A DNA stretch of 5,303 bases, taken from Chlorobiaceae bacterium (GTDB taxonomy: Bacteria > Bacteroidota > Chlorobiia > Chlorobiales > Chlorobiaceae). Below the pieces are notes generated by a model. It saw only the letters and a list, made by a program, of their open reading frames with translations. It searched no databases and was not told the DNA's origin. Each line of letters opens with the position of its first letter. Position 1 is the stretch's first letter. Location: contig JAAXUM010000149.1 in NCBI GenBank assembly GCA_013336025.1, positions 1 through 5,303 on the forward strand, given 5' to 3'. This document shows positions 1-5,303 of this stretch, one piece after another. The position numbers were made by a program, and so were the translations under genes.

Positions 1-2348
1 GCCCTGGCAGTATGGTGATGGTAACTTCCGGAAAAGGAAACAAAGCCACTTATCCAGCCTATATTCTTCGTCTTTTTCAGGACAACGCGGATAACCCTGA
101 AGATCTGTTCATTACCGATATACTCTATGACGGTAAACCTGTTCTGAACCATTCACTCCTGAAACTGACAGCATGGATGGCGGAATACTACATCACGGCT
201 CCACTTGACACCATTACCTCGGCCCTCCCTCTTGCTGTGAGAACTACGGTGAACGATATTGTCGAACTTTCCGGATTCCAGCTTCAGGCGGCAATGCCAA
301 AAATCGTCAATACTTCTCTCCGCCGCGCTATACTGAAACTCATGAGTCAGGAAAAAAAACTCACCGTGCGGCAACTGGAAAAACGACTTGGAAAGAAAGA
401 TATCTACCGGGCGTTACATGAACTTGAACAGGCAGGCCTTCTCACTCTGCAAAAAAAATTCTCATCGACAACACCTAAAGAAAAAACCGCTTATCGACTT
501 TCTGTTGCGATACCGGAAAATATCGAACTGCTTCTTCATGCTGCACCAAAACAACTCGAGGCATTTACGGCTCTGAGAACGTTCAGCCATGCGCCGGTTT
601 TTCCTGAAACCCTTGGAATTTCGAGAGATATCCTCAATGCTCTTGTAAAAAAAGGCCTTGCTGAAAAGGTTCAGGTTGAACTATCGAGCACGTTCAAGTC
701 AGGTTTCTCAGAACGATCAAGACAGATCGACACGCTCTCCAGCGCGCAGCAAAATGCGTTGCAAACCCTTACGGAGGCATATGAAAAACAAGAGTTCGCC
801 ACCTTTTTACTCCATGGAGTTACCGGTAGCGGTAAAACCCTTGTTTATATCGAGTTTCTCAAAAAGGTCATTGCATCAGGAAAAACAGCAATAGTACTTG
901 TCCCGGAAATTGCGCTTACCCCCCAGACTGCCGCAAGATTTCGTAACCATTTTCATGATGATATTACGATTCTGCACAGCGCCATGAGCGACCGTGAAAA
1001 ATACGATGCATGGCATAACCTCCGTCTTGGAAAAACAAAAATTGCCCTCGGCGCCCGTTCCACAGTGTTTGCTCCTCTTGATAATCTTGGAGCCATCATT
1101 GTGGATGAAGAACATGACGGAGCCTATAAACAGGATCGTAATCCCCGGTATCAGGGGAGAGATACCGCTATCATGAGAGCCATGTTTGAAAATGCTCTCT
1201 GTGTTCTCGGAACAGCAACCCCCTCGTTTGAATCATATCATAATGCTCTTACCGGTAAATACACCCTCATCAACCTTCCTGAAAGAGTTGACGGCGCAAC
1301 GATGCCATCAATCAAACTCATCTGGATGCGTGACAATCCCAAAGCTTCGCGTTCAATTTCAGAAAAGCTCTATCAGGCAATAAAAACCCGCCTTGAAAAA
1401 AACGAGCAGGTTATTCTGCTGCAAAATCGAAGAGGGTTTGCCGGCAGTGTTTTCTGCCTTGATTGTGGTCACACCCCTTCATGCAAATTCTGCAATATTC
1501 CTCTGGTCTATCACTCCGGAGAGCAACATCTCCGCTGTCATTACTGCGGCTTTGTTACTTTGTTTTCTGATACGTGCAGTAGTTGCTCTTCAAAAAACCT
1601 CCTTTACAAAAGCAGCGGAACTGAAAGAATAGAGGAGGAACTGAATTCGCTTTTCCCGGATGAATCGATCTTGCGAATGGATGTTGACACAACCTCGAGC
1701 AAAGATGCGCACGCAAAGATCCTTAGAGATTTTCACGAGAAAAAATCAAGAATACTACTGGGCACACAGATGGTTGCCAAAGGGCTTGATTTCCCTGATG
1801 TTACCCTTGTCGGCGTACTTATGGCTGACATCGGGCTTAACATACCCGATTTCCGGGCTTCTGAACGCCTTTTTTCTCTCCTGACCCAGGTATCCGGACG
1901 CGCTGGTCGTTCATCAAAATCCGGGGAAGTGCTTCTGCAGGTATTCAATAAGGATGCCGAGCTCTTTGCATCTCTCCTGAAAAACAGCTATACAGCTTTT
2001 TTCGAACAGGAAATGTCAACTCGAAAAGCCCTGTATTATCCACCTTTCTCAAAACTGGTCAAATTTGAATTCTCTTCACCTGACGAAAAAAAGGCAGAAG
2101 AAGCCTCATCGGCATGGGCTGCCATACTTCGGCCCTCTTTAACACCGGAAACAGGAATACTTCTTGGCCCGGCTCCGGCAGGAATGGCAAAACTGAAAGG
2201 ATTGTATCGTTACCATGTTCTGGTAAAACTCCTCAGCGGGAAACTCTCCCCGGCCTTTCTTCGAAACGAACTCAATGAACTGGGTGTGCTCTATCGGAAA
2301 GAAAAACTCACTATCAGCATTGATGTTGATCCTCAGAATCTGCTTTAA
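1..2348 (+). CDS. priA: Primosomal protein N' (PriA helicase), 5' end outside the window
   Basis: PriA is a 3'-5' DNA helicase that recognises stalled or repaired forks and reloads the replisome. The frame is already open at the left edge: codons before the ATG at 12 read Pro-Gly-Ser and continue into Met-Val-Met-Val, which fits the PriA 'PG-x-V-V-V-FG' strand of the 3'-DNA-binding domain. The true start is therefore upstream, and the ATG at 12 is internal. Counting from that ATG, residues about 107-150 look like the winged helix. GVTGSGKT (269-276) is Walker A, DEEHD (365-369) is motif II, GTATPS follows as motif III, and QVSGRAGR (626-633) is motif VI. Eight cysteines at 482, 485, 491, 494, 509, 512, 522 and 525 form the two zinc sites, with spacing identical to what I recall for E. 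coli PriA. The C-terminal domain has GPAPAGMAKLKGLYR (from 719) and ends in the typical IDVDPQ-N-L-L. No motif is missing. It ends at TAA and doxX follows on the same strand after 92 bp. Confidence 0.97.
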   Translation, partial: PGSMVMVTSGKGNKATYPAYILRLFQDNADNPEDLFITDILYDGKPVLNHSLLKLTAWMAEYYITAPLDTITSALPLAVRTTVNDIVELSGFQLQAAMPKIVNTSLRRAILKLMSQEKKLTVRQLEKRLGKKDIYRALHELEQAGLLTLQKKFSSTTPKEKTAYRLSVAIPENIELLLHAAPKQLEAFTALRTFSHAPVFPETLGISRDILNALVKKGLAEKVQVELSSTFKSGFSERSRQIDTLSSAQQNALQTLTEAYEKQEFATFLLHGVTGSGKTLVYIEFLKKVIASGKTAIVLVPEIALTPQTAARFRNHFHDDITILHSAMSDREKYDAWHNLRLGKTKIALGARSTVFAPLDNLGAIIVDEEHDGAYKQDRNPRYQGRDTAIMRAMFENALCVLGTATPSFESYHNALTGKYTLINLPERVDGATMPSIKLIWMRDNPKASRSISEKLYQAIKTRLEKNEQVILLQNRRGFAGSVFCLDCGHTPSCKFCNIPLVYHSGEQHLRCHYCGFVTLFSDTCSSCSSKNLLYKSSGTERIEEELNSLFPDESILRMDVDTTSSKDAHAKILRDFHEKKSRILLGTQMVAKGLDFPDVTLVGVLMADIGLNIPDFRASERLFSLLTQVSGRAGRSSKSGEVLLQVFNKDAELFASLLKNSYTAFFEQEMSTRKALYYPPFSKLVKFEFSSPDEKKAEEASSAWAAILRPSLTPETGILLGPAPAGMAKLKGLYRYHVLVKLLSGKLSPAFLRNELNELGVLYRKEKLTISIDVDPQNLL

Positions 2349-2440
2349 AAAAACAAGCATTGATTTTGGTCTGAAGAGAAGAAAAATATTCTCTATATTG
2401 GGTTGTTTTTTATCCTTAACACATTGCATAAATAAACATT

Positions 2441-2944
2441 ATGAATGAGTTTCGCTGGAATGCATCATTGATGAAAGAGCATCCGCTCAAAACAACAGGG
2501 GTTATTCTGTTTCTGATCGGACGTTATATTTTTGCGGCATTTTTTCTTTACGGATTCTGGTTCAAGCTCATAAAAGGATGGCTATGGACCGACAAGATGT
2601 ATGGCTTTTTTACGGAACGCCTCCACGCGCCACCGCCTTTGAACGATTTTCAGACCATCTATCTCGAACATTTCGCCATTCCGCTGGCCATGCCGATAGC
2701 ATGGATCGTCACCATCGGAGAACTGATTATCGGGGTGTGCCTTGCTCTGGGGCTTACTGTCAGAGCCAATGCTGCTTTTGCTCTTTTTCTGGTTGTTAAT
2801 TTTGCAGCCGGAGGATTTTATAACCTTACCCTGCCTCCATTCATGATCTTTTCAATCCTGATGATGATTCTCCCTTCCGGACAGTGGCTCGGGCTTGATA
2901 AAAAGCTGCACCTGCAACATCCGAACTCACTCTGGTTCCGGTAA
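2441..2944 (+). CDS. DoxX-family four-helix membrane protein
   Basis: This 167-residue protein is very hydrophobic and fits the DoxX/DoxD-like superfamily. Four membrane segments can be read at about residues 20-42, 82-104, 108-127 and 131-146. Typical family marks are an Arg in helix 1 (GRYIFAAFFLYGFWFKL), a Glu in helix 2 (IGELIIGVCLALGL), and the closing GQWLGLDKK (147-155) just after helix 4. A hydrophilic loop of about 35 residues with LHAPPP separates helices 1 and 2. DoxX relatives include the small subunit of an archaeal thiosulfate:quinone oxidoreductase and poorly understood redox or stress membrane proteins. Thiosulfate oxidation would suit a sulfur bacterium, but nothing here shows that activity. 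The ATG at 2441 is the first in frame, and no Shine-Dalgarno sequence is visible before it. It may be read through from priA or from its own promoter in the 92-bp gap, and it faces aroQ tail to tail. Confidence 0.85.
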   Translation: MNEFRWNASLMKEHPLKTTGVILFLIGRYIFAAFFLYGFWFKLIKGWLWTDKMYGFFTERLHAPPPLNDFQTIYLEHFAIPLAMPIAWIVTIGELIIGVCLALGLTVRANAAFALFLVVNFAAGGFYNLTLPPFMIFSILMMILPSGQWLGLDKKLHLQHPNSLWFR

Positions 2945-2961
2945 ACAGCAAATCTCTCTCT

Positions 2962-3007
2962 CTGCTGAAAATGGCTCAGTGCGAAAACCCTGAACCGTTT
3001 TCAGCAG
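2962..3007. terminator. Long hairpin at the convergent doxX/aroQ 3' ends, candidate bidirectional transcript end
   Basis: The arms CTGCTGAAAA (2962-2971) and TTTTCAGCAG (2998-3007) are perfectly complementary. Pairing continues inward through T-G, G-C and G-C (2972-2974 with 2995-2997), one mismatch, and four more pairs (2976-2979 with 2990-2993), leaving a 10-nt loop. The structure lies 17 bp past the doxX stop and contains the aroQ stop codon (2976-2978), so it encodes the last residues of AroQ. There is no clear run of T after it on either strand, so it is not a textbook intrinsic terminator. Its position between convergent genes still suggests ending or protecting both transcripts. Confidence 0.55.
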
Positions 3008-3440
3008 CTCTTGACTTGAGCGCATGAACTCCGAGATGATAGCTGACCGGGCCGAATCCGCTTATGACACCTGCACACACTTCGGAAATCACTGAATGCC
3101 GACGAAACTCCTCACGAGCATATATATTTGATAAATGCACCTCAATCACAGGAGTACTGATTGCACTGATAGCATCCCTGAGGGCAACAGAGTAGTGGGT
3201 TAACGCGCCTGCATTGAGAATAATCCCGTCAACAGTACCCAGATCTTCGCTTTGAAAGAGCTTTTCAAGCAACCCTCCTTCGTATTCACTTTGATAAAAT
3301 TCAAACGTAATATCAGGAAAAGCTTCCCTCAAACCCCGATTGATATCGTCAAGGCAAAGATAACCATAAACCTCCGGTTCACGCTTGCCGAGTCGGGAAA
3401 GATTGGGACCGTTCAGTACAAGAAAAGAGAGTGTCTTCAT
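2976..3440 (-). CDS. aroQ: 3-dehydroquinate dehydratase, type II
   Basis: This enzyme removes water from 3-dehydroquinate to give 3-dehydroshikimate, the third step of the shikimate route to aromatic amino acids. It is a cytoplasmic dodecamer in known members. The 154-residue length is normal for the family. It opens with LVLNGPNLSRLG, followed by REPEVYG, which supplies Arg20 and the catalytic Tyr25. LNAGALTHYS supplies Asn76 and His82, and EVHLSNIYAREEFRRHS supplies His102 and Arg113. These match the Mycobacterium tuberculosis active-site residues shifted by one, as I recall that numbering. I chose the ATG at 3440 because family homology begins there. An in-frame ATG at 3476 would add 12 unrelated residues and place a hairpin inside the gene. 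No strong ribosome binding site is seen for either start. The last roughly 11 residues are a variable tail encoded within the 2962-3007 hairpin region. It lies 62 bp after hslU on the same strand and is probably co-transcribed with it. Confidence 0.95.
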   Translation of the reverse strand: MKTLSFLVLNGPNLSRLGKREPEVYGYLCLDDINRGLREAFPDITFEFYQSEYEGGLLEKLFQSEDLGTVDGIILNAGALTHYSVALRDAISAISTPVIEVHLSNIYAREEFRRHSVISEVCAGVISGFGPVSYHLGVHALKSRAAENGSGFSH

Positions 3441-3456
3441 ACTGTTATGTTCTTTG

Positions 3457-3481
3457 GCTGGATGAGTTCTTATCATCCAGC
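3457..3481. repeat. Perfect 9-bp inverted repeat between hslU and aroQ
   Basis: GCTGGATGA (3457-3465) and TCATCCAGC (3473-3481) are exact reverse complements separated by 7 nt. The repeat sits in the 62-bp hslU-aroQ gap, 21 bp past the hslU stop and 16 bp before the chosen aroQ ATG. No T run follows it on either strand, so it is a poor intrinsic terminator. It could be an RNA hairpin that stabilises the hslU message or modulates aroQ expression, or a dyad protein-binding site. The sequence alone does not decide between these. Confidence 0.6.
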
Positions 3482-3502
3482 GCGATTAACGGAAAAACAA
3501 GC

Positions 3503-4990
3503 TCAAAGGATGTACTGACTCAGGTCTCTGTCAGCAGCAACATGGTTTAATTTCTCCTTGACCATTGCCTCATCAATCTCGATCTCCTCATCGGTTACAT
3601 TCTCCGGTATATTGAACATAAGTTCCTCAAGCAAATTGGTCATAATTGTGTGCAGCCTGCGGGCACCGATATTCTCAACACTTTCATTAACCTTTGCTGC
3701 TGTTTTTGCAATCTCCAGTATTGCACCGTCAGTAAAGGAGAGCTCCACTCCCTCTGTTTTCAGCAGTGCCTTGTACTGTTTGATCAGAGCATTTTTCGGT
3801 TGTGTCAGTATTTTGTAAAAATCCTCTTCCGTAAGACTCTTCAATTCAACCCGGATAGGAAAACGCCCCTGAAGCTCCGGAATAAGATCGGATGGTTTTG
3901 CCACATGAAACGCTCCTGATGCAATAAAAAGCACATGATCCGTTTTCACCATACCATACTTTGTAGCAACATTCGACCCTTCAACAATAGGAAGAAGATC
4001 CCGCTGCACCCCTTCCCTGCTAACATCAGGTCCCTTGCCTCCCGATCCTGAGGATGGAGCCGCAATTTTATCGATTTCATCAATAAACACAATGCCCGAC
4101 TGCTCAACCTTGTTGATCGCCTCTTTAATGACAGCATCCATGTCAATAAGTTTCTGTACCTCTTCCTGCTCAAGAATTTTTCTTGCTTCAGCTATTGAAA
4201 CCCGTCGTTTTTTGCGCTTTCTTGGCAAACCGCTCATCAGATCCTGCATGATGCCACCAATCTCCTCCATCTGCCCCATAGGCCCAAAAATCTGCATCAT
4301 TCCACCAGGAGCATCCCCGGTAATCTCCATTTCGATCTGACGATCTTCGAGCTTGCCCTGCCGAAGCCGTTCAAGCATCTTTTTCCGGCTTTTTCTGTTG
4401 ACTTCCTTTGCCTGATCAACCTCTTGAGAAGCATCGAATACCTGCATCCCTTCACTCTCAGCATCCCGATCTTCCTGCTCTTCACGTGAAAATGATACAG
4501 GAGGAAGTAAAATATCAAGCAATCGCTCTTCAACCAGCACCGCTGCTTTTTCGCGAACCTCTTCCGATTTTTCGGTTCTGACCATGGCAACCGACTGATC
4601 AACAAGATCACGAATCATTGACTCCACATCCCTGCCGACATAGCCAACTTCGGTAAACTTGGATGCTTCAACTTTTACGAAGGGAGCTTTTGCCATTTTG
4701 GCAAGCCTGCGGGCAATTTCGGTTTTTCCAACACCGGTAGGACCGATCATAATAATATTGTTCGGCATAATCTCATCCCGAAGCTCATCTCCCACATTTT
4801 GCCGGCGCAATCTGTTGCGTAATGCTATGGCAACGGATTTCTTGGCCTCACTCTGGCCAATGATATATTTATCAAGCAGAGCGACAATCTGGTTTGGAGT
4901 AAGATGGCTTGCAGCAATTGAACTTTTTGTTTCAGCGGCGACCACGAGACCCTCAGCAATATTTTCGTCGTTATGAATTGTCATGAGCAT
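3503..4990 (-). CDS. hslU: HslU (ClpY), ATPase subunit of the HslVU protease
   Basis: HslU is a AAA+ unfoldase of the Clp/Hsp100 group that forms a hexameric ring, unfolds substrates with ATP and feeds them to the HslV peptidase. Counting from the ATG at 4990, I see the start of the AAA core at [17 protein letters not shown] (from 30), Walker A GPTGVGKT (83-90), the pore loop GYVG (116-119), an intermediate domain at about 135-275, Walker B VFIDEIDK (301-308), sensor 1 FIASGAF (355-361), the arginine-finger region ELQGRFPIR with Arg376, and sensor 2 GARRLHT (442-448). It ends DLSQYIL, the tail that docks in HslV and activates it. At 495 residues it is longer than E. coli HslU (443). About 30 residues precede the conserved core, and the rest of the excess lies in the intermediate domain. 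ATGs at 4990 and 4984 are both possible starts, and neither has a clear Shine-Dalgarno sequence. hslV ends 54 bp upstream on the same strand. Confidence 0.97.
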   Translation of the reverse strand: MLMTIHNDENIAEGLVVAAETKSSIAASHLTPNQIVALLDKYIIGQSEAKKSVAIALRNRLRRQNVGDELRDEIMPNNIIMIGPTGVGKTEIARRLAKMAKAPFVKVEASKFTEVGYVGRDVESMIRDLVDQSVAMVRTEKSEEVREKAAVLVEERLLDILLPPVSFSREEQEDRDAESEGMQVFDASQEVDQAKEVNRKSRKKMLERLRQGKLEDRQIEMEITGDAPGGMMQIFGPMGQMEEIGGIMQDLMSGLPRKRKKRRVSIAEARKILEQEEVQKLIDMDAVIKEAINKVEQSGIVFIDEIDKIAAPSSGSGGKGPDVSREGVQRDLLPIVEGSNVATKYGMVKTDHVLFIASGAFHVAKPSDLIPELQGRFPIRVELKSLTEEDFYKILTQPKNALIKQYKALLKTEGVELSFTDGAILEIAKTAAKVNESVENIGARRLHTIMTNLLEELMFNIPENVTDEEIEIDEAMVKEKLNHVAADRDLSQYIL

Positions 4991-4992
4991 AA

Positions 4993-4998
4993 ATTATA
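4993..4998 (-). promoter_or_regulatory. Possible -10 box (TATAAT) directly before hslU
   Basis: A perfect TATAAT on the minus strand ends 2 nt before the upstream hslU ATG (4990). A transcript from it would start near 4986, close to the second ATG at 4984, giving an almost leaderless message. No matching -35 element is found at 16-18 nt and there is no extended -10 TG, so in A+T-rich DNA this may be chance. Confidence 0.2.
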
Positions 4999-5044
4999 GT
5001 TACAATAAATCTCTCAATGAGGCATACCAGGCAAACAACCGCGG

Positions 5045-5230
5045 TCAAACCTCTTCAATCACAATATGGTCGTTAGTATAAATACAGATATCCGCTGCGA
5101 TCTTCAAACTCTCATGGACAATCTCCCTCGCGGAGAGCGTTGTATGAGCCAGGAGTGATCGTGCCGCAGCAAGCGCATACATGCTGCCGGTTTCGATGCC
5201 GCCGACCACTTGCTGAAAGAATTCGACCAT
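5045..5230 (-). CDS. hslV: HslV (ClpQ) peptidase C-terminal fragment, in a chimeric open frame with a LivH-like start
   Basis: HslV is the threonine peptidase of the HslVU complex. From about residue 18 of this 61-residue frame the match to the HslV C-terminus is clear: [19 protein letters not shown], then [11 protein letters not shown] and the closing IVIEE-V. E. coli HslV has the comparable YAQAAARALLENT, LSAREI, DIAGDICIYTN and IEEL. A full HslV has about 175 residues, so roughly the first three quarters are absent, including the processed N-terminal catalytic threonine and the stretch leading to the AIGSGG motif. In their place is an ATG with its own ribosome binding site and about 17-20 residues unlike HslV (see the separate LivH-like entry). 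As written the product cannot be an active peptidase. The 54-bp gap to hslU fits a normal hslVU operon whose left part is authentic. A TTG at 5239 could extend the frame by three codons, but the ATG has the better-placed ribosome binding site. Confidence 0.85.
   Translation of the reverse strand: MVEFFQQVVGGIETGSMYALAAARSLLAHTTLSAREIVHESLKIAADICIYTNDHIVIEEV
5171..5230 (-). other. LivH-like N-terminal fragment (branched-chain amino acid ABC transporter permease) joined to hslV
   Basis: The first 20 residues of the terminal open frame, beginning [20 protein letters not shown], resemble the opening of LivH-family permeases, which typically start with a short Met-x-x-Phe-x-Gln-Gln segment followed by Gly-x-x-x-Gly-Ser-x-Tyr-Ala leading into the first membrane helix. 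LivH is an inner-membrane subunit that imports leucine, isoleucine and valine. The similarity stops at Tyr-Ala-Leu-Ala, where the sequence becomes HslV instead of the expected hydrophobic helix. The exact crossover cannot be fixed, because Gly-Ser-Met-Tyr-Ala-Leu-Ala could belong to either gene (about 5168-5188). The assignment rests on a short stretch recalled from family patterns, so a different LivH-like permease is possible. Confidence 0.6.
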
Positions 5231-5239
5231 AGAATGCAA

Positions 5240-5245
5240 CTCCTT
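5240..5245 (-). promoter_or_regulatory. Strong ribosome binding site before the LivH-like start
   Basis: AAGGAG on the minus strand lies 9 nt before the ATG at 5230. It is the best Shine-Dalgarno match before any start in the window; priA's true start is outside, and doxX, aroQ and hslU have weak or no sites. This supports 5230 as a real gene start, and it suggests that the rightmost DNA comes from a different gene and perhaps a different genome. The remaining bases to 5303 hold no feature I can name and presumably are the leader of that gene. Confidence 0.6.
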
Positions 5246-5303
5246 CGGTTGGTTGAATGGGGAAAACGATAAAACGAGAGGATTGAGCGAAAGGATTCAA
5301 ACA

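Noticed and set aside
352..458. Two runs of eight A inside priA (about 352-359 and 451-458) as possible slippage or phase-variation sites.
   Set aside because: The frame is intact through both, such runs are common in Lys-rich A+T-leaning genes, and switching a replication-restart helicase on and off is implausible.
2348..2411. A+T-rich nested inverted repeats after priA: an A run plus CAA at 2348-2356 pairs with TTG plus T6 at 2403-2411, and AGAGAA (2375-2380) pairs with TTCTCT (2389-2394).
   Set aside because: The stems are short, weak and far apart, and the T run is 12 nt from the inner stem. It could be a poor terminator for priA, but chance pairing in A+T-rich DNA explains it as well.
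2953..2963. Short CT dinucleotide repeat after doxX.
   Set aside because: Only about five units, with no sign of function beyond lying next to the hairpin.
3441..3476. Upstream ATG at 3476 as the aroQ start.
   Set aside because: It adds 12 residues with no family similarity and runs through the 3457-3481 hairpin; AroQ homology begins at the ATG at 3440.
4035..4340. Long open frames on the + strand opposite hslU, and many short frames inside priA.
   Set aside because: They are shadows of strongly supported genes on the other strand or frame, with no recognisable protein features or ribosome binding sites.
1..5303. CRISPR, tRNA, rRNA, insertion sequence, phage or toxin-antitoxin elements.
   Set aside because: I read for direct repeats, transposase motifs and RNA genes and saw none; the gaps between genes are all under 100 bp and the genes are housekeeping.

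Overview
The window looks like ordinary bacterial chromosome, most likely from a green sulfur bacterium (Chlorobi: Chlorobium, Chlorobaculum or Pelodictyon type). That placement rests on the general look of the proteins and on A+T-leaning DNA with mostly weak Shine-Dalgarno sequences. It is an inference, not the result of a search.

Layout. On the + strand, a PriA primosomal helicase gene enters from the left edge already in frame, so its first few dozen codons lie outside the window (1-2348). After a 92-bp gap comes a small four-helix DoxX-family membrane protein (2441-2944). On the - strand, reading from right to left, are the 3' end of hslV (stop at 5045), hslU (3503-4990) and a type II 3-dehydroquinase aroQ (2976-3440). 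They are tightly spaced and probably co-transcribed as hslV-hslU-aroQ. doxX and aroQ converge, and a strong 46-nt hairpin (2962-3007) sits at their shared 3' boundary and carries the aroQ stop codon. A second perfect hairpin (3457-3481) lies between hslU and aroQ.

Functions. PriA restarts stalled replication forks. HslU and HslV form the ATP-dependent HslVU protease, and the HslU tail that activates HslV is intact. AroQ performs the third step of the shikimate pathway. DoxX is a membrane protein whose specific role cannot be read from the sequence. The genes are housekeeping genes, and the window gives no sign of a phage, transposon, CRISPR array or defence system.

The one real anomaly is at the right edge. 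The hslV open frame ends in a normal HslV C-terminus but begins with about 20 residues that look like the start of a LivH-type branched-chain amino acid ABC transporter permease, complete with its own ribosome binding site. The switch falls in a short stretch that both families could share (Gly-Ser-Met-Tyr-Ala-Leu-Ala). The rest of HslV, including its catalytic N-terminal threonine, is absent. An assembly chimera at a contig end is the likeliest explanation; a genuine recombination that truncated hslV is the alternative.
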